Assembly (NCBI GenBank): GCA_016471375.1
Contig: WGLZ01000085.1
Span: 1 to 46,279 of the forward strand
DNA from: Cyanobacteria bacterium RI_101
GTDB lineage: Bacteria > Cyanobacteriota > Cyanobacteriia > Cyanobacteriales > Microcystaceae
Reading direction: 5' to 3'
Length of the DNA: 46,279 nt
The position numbers were made by a program, and so were the translations under genes. Shown here one piece after another: positions 26,994 to 34,461 of the stretch (positions are counted from its first letter, which is position 1; each line of letters starts with the position of its first letter). The notes under the pieces are model-generated. The model did not search any database, was not told the DNA's origin, and worked only from the letters and a program-made list of their open reading frames with translations.

Positions 26994-28015
26994 CAAATGT
27001 CAGGATTCGTTCCAGGATCGGTTGGCTGGACTGGGGCCGGGACGGCGGGCCCGTCCTCCTTCTGGCGCTGGCCGACGCCGGGTTACTCTTTCCGCCCAAT
27101 TTCCTTCACCCTAACGGAGAACCGGGGCCCGAGGCGGCGCTAGGCTTATCGGTTTTACTAGTCTATGGACTGGCTCGGGAGCTTTTTTATGGGCGGGAAA
27201 GCGCTTTTCTGGCCGCCGGGGTTTATTTAACTCTTGGGGCAATGTGGCCCGAAGGGGGCGCGCTCTTGGGAGCCCAAAGTTTAACGCTCCTCTGCGGTTT
27301 GCTCAGTCGTCGAAATCCCCGTTGGAGTTTAGGGTTGGGTCTAGGTCTCGCGTTGTGGAGCCAGTTAGCGCCGTTTTCCGCCCTCGGCGCCGCTTTAGTC
27401 AGTCTCGGATTTTTAGCTTGGGACACGCCCCGCTTACTGCTTTCCCCTTATTTTGGGGGCGGTTTGGCCTTGGGAGTAATACTCTTTTACCGATTTGAAC
27501 TGGAACCGTTAGCTCCCATTTTTTCCGGTTTCCCTTGGTTCTGGGCGGCTTGGGTTTTTCCTTGGGTCTTAATCGCGGCGCCGGAGTGGTTGCGGCTGGG
27601 GCAATTTTTAACCTGGAGTTGGGGCAAGTTTTGTCTGTCTTGGGGCGCCGGTTACGGTCTCTGGGCGCTAAGGTCGCCGTCCCCGACTCTTGCTAACTGG
27701 ACGCCTCTGTTATTAATAGCGGCGCTGTTGGCGGGTCGTTCTCTAGGAAAAATTTGGAGCCAACCCTTGAGCGCGGCAGAAAAACCTTGGCGCGGGGGGT
27801 TAACCCTTTGGGGATTGCTCTTGTTAGCCCTGGGAGTCTGCGGCGCTCTCTCGGGAGAGACGGTCTGGGGATGCCTCGGCGCCGCTTTGGGGGGAACGTT
27901 CTTGATGGGCGCTCATCTTTTGGGACAGGGGCGCCGGGAAGCCGTCCCCCTTCTCCTCTGGGGACAATGGGTGAGCGCCTGGGGATTGAGTTTTGTGTTA
28001 GCTCAAGCGTCTTAG
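26990..28015 (+). CDS. Multi-pass membrane protein of unknown function
   Basis: The start ATG at 26990 overlaps the tadA stop codon (ATGA), which supports it over the longer frame reaching back into tadA. The 341-aa product begins MTNVRIRSRIGWLDWGRD and has about nine hydrophobic helices rich in Leu, Gly and Trp. It includes an early YGLARELFYGRESAFLAAGVYL segment that recalls PMT/ArnT-type GT-C membrane proteins. The acidic catalytic loop of such enzymes is not obvious. No function is assigned. Confidence 0.6.
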   Translation: MTNVRIRSRIGWLDWGRDGGPVLLLALADAGLLFPPNFLHPNGEPGPEAALGLSVLLVYGLARELFYGRESAFLAAGVYLTLGAMWPEGGALLGAQSLTLLCGLLSRRNPRWSLGLGLGLALWSQLAPFSALGAALVSLGFLAWDTPRLLLSPYFGGGLALGVILFYRFELEPLAPIFSGFPWFWAAWVFPWVLIAAPEWLRLGQFLTWSWGKFCLSWGAGYGLWALRSPSPTLANWTPLLLIAALLAGRSLGKIWSQPLSAAEKPWRGGLTLWGLLLLALGVCGALSGETVWGCLGAALGGTFLMGAHLLGQGRREAVPLLLWGQWVSAWGLSFVLAQAS

Positions 28016-28209
28016 TGATTGGAATGGCTTTGGCTAACGCTTTTAAGCCAGCAGGCCTCCAGTAGACGAATGCGGTAGGCGTACCAAAATTGGTTCGGTC
28101 GCCAGAGCGCCGGGGTTTGGGAGCAAAACAGAGATTGGTTGAGGTAGAGCCACACTGCGTTCCCCAGGTGTCTCGCTTTCCACAGCATCATAGGAGGAGT
28201 CTCCGGCAA
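28012..28209 (-). CDS. Possible small protein (65 aa)
   Basis: This ORF (65 aa, or 58-59 aa from the internal MM) is rich in aromatic residues and Arg/Leu (LWRPNQFWYAYRIRLLEA). It fills an otherwise empty gap between two convergent genes. It is not antisense to a coding gene apart from a 4-bp contact. I do not recognise it with certainty; it looks more protein-like than random translation. Confidence 0.35.
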   Translation of the reverse strand: MPETPPMMLWKARHLGNAVWLYLNQSLFCSQTPALWRPNQFWYAYRIRLLEACWLKSVSQSHSNH

Positions 28210-28410
28210 AGGGGGCGAAAAAAAGTTTAAAACCGGCGCCGGGGTCGTAACCCTAGAGTCCAGTTAACTTAATTTTCCCACTGGCCCCCTGGAATGGAGC
28301 AGACGCTTAACAGCTTGTAATAATTGGCAGTCAACTGCGTCTAACTTAAAATCAGAAGTTTCCGCTTCCTCATTTCCAGTTCCCCTCCTTGGAGGAGTTA
28401 GGGGTGGGTT
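28210..28410. repeat. Gap downstream of pepN-type gene with a dispersed repeat at 28380-28410
   Basis: The stretch 28380-28410 is an inverted copy of 15362-15392 (30 of 31 bases). It overlaps the final codons and the stop (28398) of the M1 aminopeptidase gene. The rest of the gap shows no gene. Confidence 0.65.
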
Positions 28411-30980
28411 CCGGGGGTTGACTGACTTTCCAATTTGGCTAAACGACTCTTGAGGTCTTGGTTTTCCTCCCGTAGGCGCTCTAAATCCGCCTGAATGGCT
28501 TGGAGTTTCACTTCGGCGCCGATCTTTTTACGGACTTGCCCCATCGCTTCTTCCGCTAGGCGCTGGGCCCGGCCGTCTAGGCTTCGTTCTTTGAGGGACT
28601 GGAGAATGGTGAGGGCTTTGGGGGTTTCCATTTGTCCCAGGGCGCCGCAAACCGCCACCTGGGTTAAAAAGAACGCTTCCTGGGCGATGGCTTCGAGACG
28701 GTCTAAGATCAGGGTCAAGATTTCCGGCGCTTGACCGGTAGAAACGGCGCCGAGGGCCCGGATGGCGGCCAGGCGGAGGGGTTGAGACGTTCCTAATTCT
28801 GTATAGTCGAGAATTAAGCGGGTAGATTCGGCGCTGGTTTTTAGGTGGCTCAGTCCGCCGACGGCGCCGGCCCGGACGACTTCGTTCCAACCAGAGCGGG
28901 TTTGGAGAACCTCTTGGAAGAGGGTTAAGGCTTCGGGGATTTTGTCGCTGAGGGTTCCCGTTAAAACGGCGCCTAAACTGCGGGCGGCGGCGGCTTCGCT
29001 GTAGTAACTGGCTTCCCCGCTGTGGAGGCGGTCAAAGAGGGTCGCGTAAACCGCCGGGGTTTTGTGGTTTCCCAGCGCCGAGAGGATGGCTTTGCGAACC
29101 TTGGGATCGGTGTTGGTTTCTAAACTGCGAATCAGGGCGTCCGCGGCTTGCTGGAGTTTAACCTGTCCTAACTGCTCCGCCACTTCGACCCGGACGCCCC
29201 AAAAGGGATCGGCGCTTAAACTGGTTCCTAAGGCTGTCACGGCGGCTAAATCCCCTTTTTTCCCTAGGGCCAGCGCCGCTTCGATGCGGGAAATGACGGA
29301 GGGGGCGCCTTGAAGTTGGGCCGCAAGTAATTGAGGGGGGTAATCTAGCTCTAGGGTTTTGAGAAAGGAGTTGCAAGGGTCAAAACAGACCATGGCCGGC
29401 GCCTGGGGGAGGGGGAAATAAAAGCTCTGCTCCTTGTCCTGAAGATGGAGGGTAAATTCCAGCGCCGGTTCGTCTGCCCCAAAATAAAAGGCGAGGGGAA
29501 TTTTCAGGTTAAACAAGTCTTTGGGATCTTTTTCCGCCTGGGTTTGAGTCGCGGTGAAGCGGGCCAGTTTGGCTTCCGCGTCCCAACTGTAGGCCAGTTT
29601 AAACTCCGGGTGCCCGCCCCGAAACACGTACTGGTCAAAGAGCCAGAGCAAATTAGCGCCGGTGGCTTTGTCGATGGCCCGGAGCAGATCGACGGTTTCC
29701 ACGGTTTGGTGGGCGTGATCCCGGACAAAGGTTTGGATGGCTTTTTGAAATCCCGCTTCCCCCAACAGACCCCGGATCATGTGATAGACGCAGGCGCCTT
29801 TTTCGTAGAGATGACGGTCGTAAAGTTCAATAGCTTCCCGGTAAACATGGGTGACGATGGGGCGCCGGTAGCGGCTGGCGTCTTCCTGAAGGTAATTGCG
29901 GGCTTCCCCGAGGAGGTAATAGGCGCCGTCGTCGAGGCTATATTCCTGTTCTGTCCAGAGGACTTCGGCGTAGGAGGCCATGCCTTCCTTGAGCCAGGCG
30001 TGGGACCAGTGTTTAATCACCACTAAATCCCCGAACCACTGGTGGGCCAACTCGTGGGCCACTAAACTTTCCGTGTTGCGGTTATCCAGCGCCGCCCGCT
30101 CGTCCAGTAAACAGCGGTCTGTTAATAAGGTTGTGGCGGTGTTTTCCATGCCGCCGAAGATAAAATCCGCCACGCAGACCTGGGCGTACTGGGCGAAGGG
30201 GTAGTCGTAGCCAAAAACGGCGCTGAAGAAGTCCACCATCCGGGGGGTTTTCCCGAGACTTAGGCGAGCGGAGTCTTCTTGCCCCTTTTCCACCCAGTAG
30301 GTAATGGGGATCTGCCGCCATTGATCGGTCAAACAAGCGAAATCCCCCGCCGCTAGGGTCATTAGATAGGTCGGGTGGGGCTGGTCTTGGCGCCAGTGGA
30401 AGATTTGGGTTTTGCCCCGGTCTTCTTGGCTTTGCAGAGCGCCGTTGGAGACGACTTGGTAGGGTTTGGCGATTTCGACGCGAATTTCCGAGGTGGCTAA
30501 CTGTCCGGGATAGTCAAAACAGGGAAACCAAAAGCGGGAGTCTTCATCTTCTCCCTGGGTCCAGACCTGAACCGGCTTGTCGGGGTAATGTTCGTCGGGG
30601 CCGATGAAATAGAGTCCCCGCTGGGGGCGCTCGACTCGGTAGGCGATGTCTAGAGTAACCGGCGCCGTCCCTAGGGGGGCGAGGAGATTAAGGCGCAGTT
30701 TTTCCCCGTCCTGCTCAAAGGGTTGGCTGACGGCTTGGATCTGCACCCGCTCAATGGTTAAGCCCGCGGCGTCTAGGGTCAGGGTTCGTAGCTCCGGGCG
30801 GAGGGGACGCAGGGTAATCCGACAGACCCCCACAAAGGAACAGTGGGCTAAATCCAAGCTTAGCTCTAGGGCGATGCGCTCCACCTGACCGGGGCGGTCG
30901 GGGTTGTAGTGGGGGCGAGCGCCGGGGAGTTCAAAGGGTTGGCGCTGGTTCTGTTCGGCGTCGAAGGCGAGGAAGGACAT
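28398..30980 (-). CDS. M1 family metallopeptidase (aminopeptidase N-like) with HEAT-like C-terminus
   Basis: The 860-aa protein has the M1 zinc site HELAHQWF (H309, E310, H313) with the third ligand E332 in WLKEGMASYAE, the exact HEXXH-X18-E spacing. The substrate-binding motif GGMENTATT takes the place of GAMEN. The catalytic region ends near residue 520. The remainder (about 560-820) is a series of HEAT-like helical repeats (LGQVKLQQAADALIRSLE, ALGNHKTPAVYATLF). A coiled coil (LERLREENQDLKSRLAKLE) closes it. It should release N-terminal amino acids from peptides; no signal peptide is seen. The last four residues come from a dispersed repeat. Confidence 0.93.
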   Translation of the reverse strand: MSFLAFDAEQNQRQPFELPGARPHYNPDRPGQVERIALELSLDLAHCSFVGVCRITLRPLRPELRTLTLDAAGLTIERVQIQAVSQPFEQDGEKLRLNLLAPLGTAPVTLDIAYRVERPQRGLYFIGPDEHYPDKPVQVWTQGEDEDSRFWFPCFDYPGQLATSEIRVEIAKPYQVVSNGALQSQEDRGKTQIFHWRQDQPHPTYLMTLAAGDFACLTDQWRQIPITYWVEKGQEDSARLSLGKTPRMVDFFSAVFGYDYPFAQYAQVCVADFIFGGMENTATTLLTDRCLLDERAALDNRNTESLVAHELAHQWFGDLVVIKHWSHAWLKEGMASYAEVLWTEQEYSLDDGAYYLLGEARNYLQEDASRYRRPIVTHVYREAIELYDRHLYEKGACVYHMIRGLLGEAGFQKAIQTFVRDHAHQTVETVDLLRAIDKATGANLLWLFDQYVFRGGHPEFKLAYSWDAEAKLARFTATQTQAEKDPKDLFNLKIPLAFYFGADEPALEFTLHLQDKEQSFYFPLPQAPAMVCFDPCNSFLKTLELDYPPQLLAAQLQGAPSVISRIEAALALGKKGDLAAVTALGTSLSADPFWGVRVEVAEQLGQVKLQQAADALIRSLETNTDPKVRKAILSALGNHKTPAVYATLFDRLHSGEASYYSEAAAARSLGAVLTGTLSDKIPEALTLFQEVLQTRSGWNEVVRAGAVGGLSHLKTSAESTRLILDYTELGTSQPLRLAAIRALGAVSTGQAPEILTLILDRLEAIAQEAFFLTQVAVCGALGQMETPKALTILQSLKERSLDGRAQRLAEEAMGQVRKKIGAEVKLQAIQADLERLREENQDLKSRLAKLESQSTPGTHP

Positions 30981-31022
30981 GGGCGGAAATCGGGGGGATT
31001 TTTCTAGAATAGGGCCCGGGCG

Positions 31023-31100
31023 GCGCAGTTAACCCAATTGCCGACGGTGAACTGTTGTCGTTTGGGGAGGGAGCGTGTAGTATAAAAGCCAAGTTCGCCC
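31023..31100. repeat. Upstream extension of the 218-bp repeat family
   Basis: This stretch shares blocks (GCAGTTAACC, GCGTGTAG, CCAAGTTC) with 34119-34197, which precedes the fourth repeat copy. The complete element therefore extends to the left of copy A and is about 290 bp long. Confidence 0.6.
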
Positions 31101-31318
31101 GCCGAACCCCAATCTAATACGCAAGATTTATTTCCCAGTGGGTCGCCCCGGCGCTCGTTGTCAGTCCATTTAGAGAAGACGCCTAGAGTGCGCTCGTGGA
31201 TTTTGGAGATAGAGTATTTTATGGCCAATTTTCACCCATTCGGCGCTTGACTTCCCCGCAAAAGCGGCGCTAGAATTCCCTTTCAAGGAGGTCATTTACA
31301 GTACGCTAATCTGTCTAT
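31101..31318. repeat. Dispersed repeat family, copy A (218 bp)
   Basis: Copy A runs from GCCGAACCCCAATC to CTAATCTGTCTAT. It abuts copy B directly, forming a perfect head-to-tail tandem. The most conserved core is about 70 bp (TCCATTTAGAGAAGACGCC, then GCTCGTGGATTTTGGAGAT, then TTATGGCCAATTTT). On the minus strand copy A with its extension can be read as an open frame of 74 codons (KIHERTLGVFSKW), which copy D shares without frameshift. No recognised transposase features exist. Confidence 0.85.
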
Positions 31319-31536
31319 GCCGAATCCCAATCTAATACGCAAGATTTATTTTCCAGTGAGTCGTCTCCGGCGCTCGTTGTAAGTCCATTTAGAGAAGACG
31401 CCTAGAGTGCGCTCGTGGATTTTGGAGATAGGGTATTTTATGGCCAATTTTCAGCCATTCGGCGCTTGACCCCCCTGAAAAACGGCGCTAGGATTCCTTC
31501 CAATGGAAGTTGTTTACAGTACGCTAATCTGTCTAT
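31319..31536. repeat. Dispersed repeat family, copy B (218 bp), tandem with copy A
   Basis: Copy B has the same length and ends as copy A and is about 90 percent identical by eye. A one-base difference near 31366 breaks the minus-strand frame that is open in copy A. Confidence 0.85.
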
Positions 31537-31553
31537 CAAACTTTTGGGAGAGA

Positions 31554-31666
31554 TATAGCAGGCCTAAGTGAATCACGAACAGGCTCCGGTTGGCTCCCCC
31601 CTTGCCAAGGGGGGTTGGGGGGGATCATCACTTGATTGCGTTCACCACCCATTTAGGCATGCTATA
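31554..31666. mobile_element. MITE-like element with about 27-bp terminal inverted repeats
   Basis: The left end (TATAGCAGGCCTAAGTG) and the right end (CATTTAGGCATGCTATA) are inverted repeats with 15 of 17 bases matching, continuing imperfectly to about 27 bp. The 113-bp interior holds only a C-run/G-run hairpin (31596-31623). A second partial copy (50 bp, 46 matching) is at 36649-36698. Confidence 0.7.
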
Positions 31667-31886
31667 TACGTAAAGATTCTCGCAATCACTCCAAATATAG
31701 AGTGATATAGCGAAAGTTTCCACATATTGCTACTCTGGAGAGTGTTAGATAGCAACTTTCCGTTAATCCCTAGTTATGCCTTTTAGATTTTGGTGAGGAC
31801 GCGCCCAAAAGCCCGCTGGCTAGAAGTTAGCATTAAAATAGTATAAGTCCTTATAGTGGGTAGCGGTTTTACAGGAGAAGCTCATT
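31667..31886. other. Intergenic region upstream of the REase-like/PIN cassette
   Basis: This 220-bp stretch has no gene. It should contain the promoter of the two-gene cassette. A short duplicated word (GTGATATAGCGAAAG and GAGTGTTAGATAGC) is seen, but no clear operator. An AGGAGA ribosome-binding site lies 11 nt before the ATG at 31887. Confidence 0.45.
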
Positions 31887-32357
31887 ATGGCTACGAAACC
31901 TGATTCTGGTTGGGACTTATCCGTTGACAATCGTAACGGTCAATTGGCTCTTGTCGTTGAGATCAAGCGCAAAACCAACGTATCGCCGGAGTGGGCAACA
32001 AAGCTACGTCAAAATATCCTTGCGCACGGAAATTTTCCGAAAGCTCCGTATTTTCTGATGGTTTTCCCAGATAAATTTTACCTATGGTCTAATGCTGAGG
32101 CTTATCAGGATCAGAGTGAACCCACCTACACTATTGATGCATCCCCAATTCTTCAACCCTACTTTGAGAGGGCAGGGGTAACTGCTGACCAAATCAGTGG
32201 AGCTAGTCTCGAACTCATTGTTACATCTTGGCTCGGAGAGATAATTCATTCAGATCTGTTACCTGAGAACATTGACGCTTCCCAACAATGGTTAATTGAG
32301 TCAGGGCTTTATACCGCCTTGCTTGGAGGAAGGCTTGAGCATGAGGCCGCTGCGTGA
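31887..32357 (+). CDS. PD-(D/E)XK-like protein, first gene of a two-gene cassette
   Basis: The 156-aa product has, in its first 70 residues, the strand-turn-strand pattern of restriction-endonuclease-like folds: GWDLSVDNRNGQLALVVEIKRKT, with a candidate catalytic D and the E-x-K pair (EIKRK). A further strand (YFLMVFPDKFYLW) follows. The C-terminal half is helical (SLELIVTSWLGEIIHSD). I do not recognise the family by name. The downstream PIN gene overlaps it by 4 nt (GTGA), so the two are translated together. It could be a nuclease partner or an antitoxin built on a nuclease fold. Codon use is less GGCGCC-biased than in the first 31 kb, in line with transfer. Confidence 0.6.
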   Translation: MATKPDSGWDLSVDNRNGQLALVVEIKRKTNVSPEWATKLRQNILAHGNFPKAPYFLMVFPDKFYLWSNAEAYQDQSEPTYTIDASPILQPYFERAGVTADQISGASLELIVTSWLGEIIHSDLLPENIDASQQWLIESGLYTALLGGRLEHEAAA

Positions 32358-32977
32358 ACATTTATGTTGAGACTAACTTTGTTTTAGAACTAACCTTTGA
32401 GCAAGAGCAATGTTCAAGTTGTGAACAGATTCTGCAACTTTGTGAAGCAGGCAAGGTAAAACTCATCGTTCCGGCTTATAGCCTTGCTGAACCTCATGAA
32501 AAATTGAGCCGCCAAGCGCGCAGTCGTCGACAACTGCAACAGTCGTTAGATGCTGAGTTAAGACAGCTTTTACGAACAGCCTCTTATGCAAATCGTATCA
32601 AGAGCATTCAGAATATTGCTAGCTTGATGATTCAGAGTAACGAGGAGGAAAGACATCGTTTTAGTCAATGTCGCGATCGACTCCTTAACGTTGGAGAAAT
32701 TGTTGCGCTCAATGCCGATATATTAGCTGAAGCAGCATTTTATGAAACTGCTTACGACTTAACACCGCAAGACGCTCTTGTCTATACGTCAGTTATTGCT
32801 CATTTACGACAAGATTTACCAAAACAAGCTTGCTTTTTAAATCGAAACTCCAAAGACTTTGATAGTCCTGATATTATTGACGAGCTTAGGCAACTTAGCT
32901 GTAGGATGATCCCGCGGTTCGATCGTGGATACAGCTTTATCCAGTCACAGTTGCCGTCTGAGTATCCAGAGGCATAA
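32354..32977 (+). CDS. PIN-domain protein (putative RNase)
   Basis: Translation starts at the GTG at 32354, overlapping the upstream stop by 4 nt. The 207-aa product has PIN-type motifs in order: the N-terminal acidic strand IYVETNF (E in place of the usual D), SLAEPHEK near residue 44, LTPQDALVYTSV near 136, and FLNRNSKDFDSPDI near 156. These give the expected cluster of acidic residues. A helical insertion (about 50-100) separates the first two motifs. VapC-like toxins are about 130 aa, so this is a longer PIN subgroup. Together with the preceding gene it forms a compact toxin-antitoxin-like or defence-like pair. Confidence 0.75.
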   Translation: MNIYVETNFVLELTFEQEQCSSCEQILQLCEAGKVKLIVPAYSLAEPHEKLSRQARSRRQLQQSLDAELRQLLRTASYANRIKSIQNIASLMIQSNEEERHRFSQCRDRLLNVGEIVALNADILAEAAFYETAYDLTPQDALVYTSVIAHLRQDLPKQACFLNRNSKDFDSPDIIDELRQLSCRMIPRFDRGYSFIQSQLPSEYPEA

Positions 32978-33144
32978 CCAGTCGCTACACCGGAACGGAG
33001 CATTCGCTGCCTGTGAAGTTCTAACAATTTTCGCCGTCCGGTTAGCTTAAACCATTATGCATTCACTCTACCTATAGCTCAAAGGCAAGTATTAACAATT
33101 TAAGTCCGGTGACCATATGGGAAGTTGACAACGCCGTAAGTCTA

Positions 33145-33218
33145 TGTAAGTCCATTTTGAGAAGACTCCTAGAGCGCGCTCGTGGATTTTGGAGATAGGA
33201 AATTTTATGGCCAATTTT
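33145..33218. repeat. Dispersed repeat family, copy C (74-bp core)
   Basis: Only the conserved core is kept (GTAAGTCCATTT, then GCGCTCGTGGATTTTGGAG, then TTATGGCCAATTTT). It shows which part of the 218-bp unit is most strongly conserved. Confidence 0.75.
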
Positions 33219-33270
33219 AAAAGCGTCTTGATGCGGTTGAGCGAATTTTGGCGAAGTCCCACCTCAAAAT

Positions 33271-33284
33271 GTAACCCTTGTTAC
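33271..33284 (+). promoter_or_regulatory. Perfect NtcA-type site upstream of cynS
   Basis: The 14 bases fit GTA-N8-TAC exactly and are almost palindromic (GTAAC....GTTAC). A weak -10-like CATACT lies at 33309, 24 nt downstream. The cynS start is about 190 bp further on. NtcA activates nitrogen-assimilation genes when ammonium is scarce, which suits cyanase. Confidence 0.65.
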
Positions 33285-33476
33285 AACAGCATAGTCGATC
33301 TGATGGTACATACTCAATGTGGCTTAAAAAGTTTCCACAGAGCAACGTCTTTCCTATGAAACTCAGACAATGGGAGAGTCTCATGTGTGGGAATAGTCGT
33401 TGGATGATCAGGTGACACCCTCGACGAAAAAATTAACCCCATTGAATTAAAACGATTGAATTGAAAAGAGAAAGCC

Positions 33477-33926
33477 ATGTCGAACACTGAAATTTCCACC
33501 GTTACTGAAAAACTTCTAGAAGCCAAAAGGGCGAAAGGCATAACGTTCACGGATTTAGAGCAATTAATCGGGCGCAATGAAGTTTGGATTGCGGCTGTAA
33601 TCTATCGCCAGGCGAGCGCTTCCGCCGAAGAGGCCAGCAAGCTCCTTCAGTCTTTAGGTTTAAGCGAAGATCTTGCGCCGGAACTTATGGCTTCTCCGGT
33701 CAAGGGTCTGGGCCCAGTTGTTCCCACCGATCCTCTGATTTATCGCTTTTACGAGATCATGCAGGTATATGGCATGCCGATGAAGGAAGTGATCCATGAG
33801 AAGTTTGGGGATGGCATTATGAGCGCGATCGACTTCACCCTAGAGATTGAAAAAGAAGAAGATCCAAAAGGCGATCGCGTCAAAGTGACGATGAATGGCA
33901 AGTTCCTACCCTACAAGAAATGGTAA
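33477..33926 (+). CDS. cynS: Cyanate hydratase (cyanase) CynS
   Basis: The 149-aa product is a full-length cyanase. The N-terminal helix-turn-helix-like domain is followed by the catalytic domain with the three active-site residues: R90 and E93 in YRFYEIM and S116 in IMSAIDF. It converts cyanate and bicarbonate to ammonia and CO2. The start is supported by a purine-rich stretch (AAAAGAGAAAG) before the ATG. No cynABD transporter is adjacent; the gene is an island between repeats. It contains a GCGATCGC (HIP1) octamer, the only one I noticed in the window. Confidence 0.96.
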   Translation: MSNTEISTVTEKLLEAKRAKGITFTDLEQLIGRNEVWIAAVIYRQASASAEEASKLLQSLGLSEDLAPELMASPVKGLGPVVPTDPLIYRFYEIMQVYGMPMKEVIHEKFGDGIMSAIDFTLEIEKEEDPKGDRVKVTMNGKFLPYKKW

Positions 33927-34461
33927 TCGATAGCGCCCAAGATAAAACGATGCGCCATAATCGGCTAACCTAACAGTGAACACTGATTGGAGCAGCTACA
34001 TTACCAAGGTCTTAGTTCAAAAACTCTTCCTTGGAGAGGTAGCAGGCGTAGCCTGACGAAACAGTCAAACTGTGGAGATTCATAAATCATTCGCGATAGC
34101 TATGTATAGTCTCTAGCCAAGCAGTTAACCAAATTGGTTGGCGTTAACCATTGCCATATGGGGAAAGGGCGTGTAGGATGAAATCCAAGTTCACCTACTG
34201 AACCCCAATCTAATATGCAAAAACCATTTCCCAGTGGGCCGCCCCGGCGCTCGCTGTAAATCCATTTAGAGAAGACACCCAGAGTGCGCTCGTGGATTTT
34301 GGAGATAGGGGGTTTTATTGCTAATTTTTGCCGAGCGGCCATTGACTCCCCCGAAAAACGGCGCTGGAGTGTCTTCGATAGCTGTAAATTCCCCCTCTTT
34401 AGGCTCAACCATAGTAAACGAGAAAGAGATTCAATTTCCTTGAATCAAAAATACCAATATA
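33927..34461. other. 535-bp region between cynS and Uma2 remnant, holding repeat copy D
   Basis: No gene is supported here. The stretch contains repeat copy D with its upstream extension. A minus-strand frame of 102 codons exists across the repeat, but it parallels the frame in copy A and is treated as repeat content. A ribosome-binding sequence for the following remnant is weak. Confidence 0.5.
34119..34386. repeat. Dispersed repeat family, copy D with upstream extension
   Basis: The stretch matches 31023-31286 throughout: GCAGTTAACC, CCAAGTTCACC, AACCCCAATCTAATA, CAGTGGGCCGCCCCGGCGCTCG, the core GCTCGTGGATTTTGGAGATAGG and GAAAAACGGCGCT. It is more diverged than copies A and B. Confidence 0.75.

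Larger units (their letters stand above)
32978..33476. other. 499-bp region upstream of cynS with repeat fragment and NtcA site
   Basis: This gap holds a 74-bp fragment of the dispersed repeat family (33145-33218), the NtcA-type site at 33271-33284 and the leader of cynS. No ORF in it is credible. Confidence 0.6.

Noticed and set aside
29445-30026. 193-codon plus-strand open frame
   Set aside because: It is antisense to the M1 aminopeptidase zinc-site region; no family resemblance.
31004-31228. 74-codon minus-strand frame in repeat copy A, with a 102-codon counterpart at 34100-34408
   Set aside because: Although the two can be aligned in frame, many differences change amino acids and copy B is frameshifted. 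They are reported as repeat content, not as genes.
31101-31536. Tandem repeat considered as a CRISPR array
   Set aside because: The units are 218 bp and abut without spacers; there is no 25-40-bp repeat with unique spacers, and no cas gene is near.
32354-32977. PIN gene considered as a standard VapC
   Set aside because: It is about 70 residues longer than typical VapC, starts with E instead of D in the first motif, and its partner is not a small AbrB, RHH or Phd type antitoxin.
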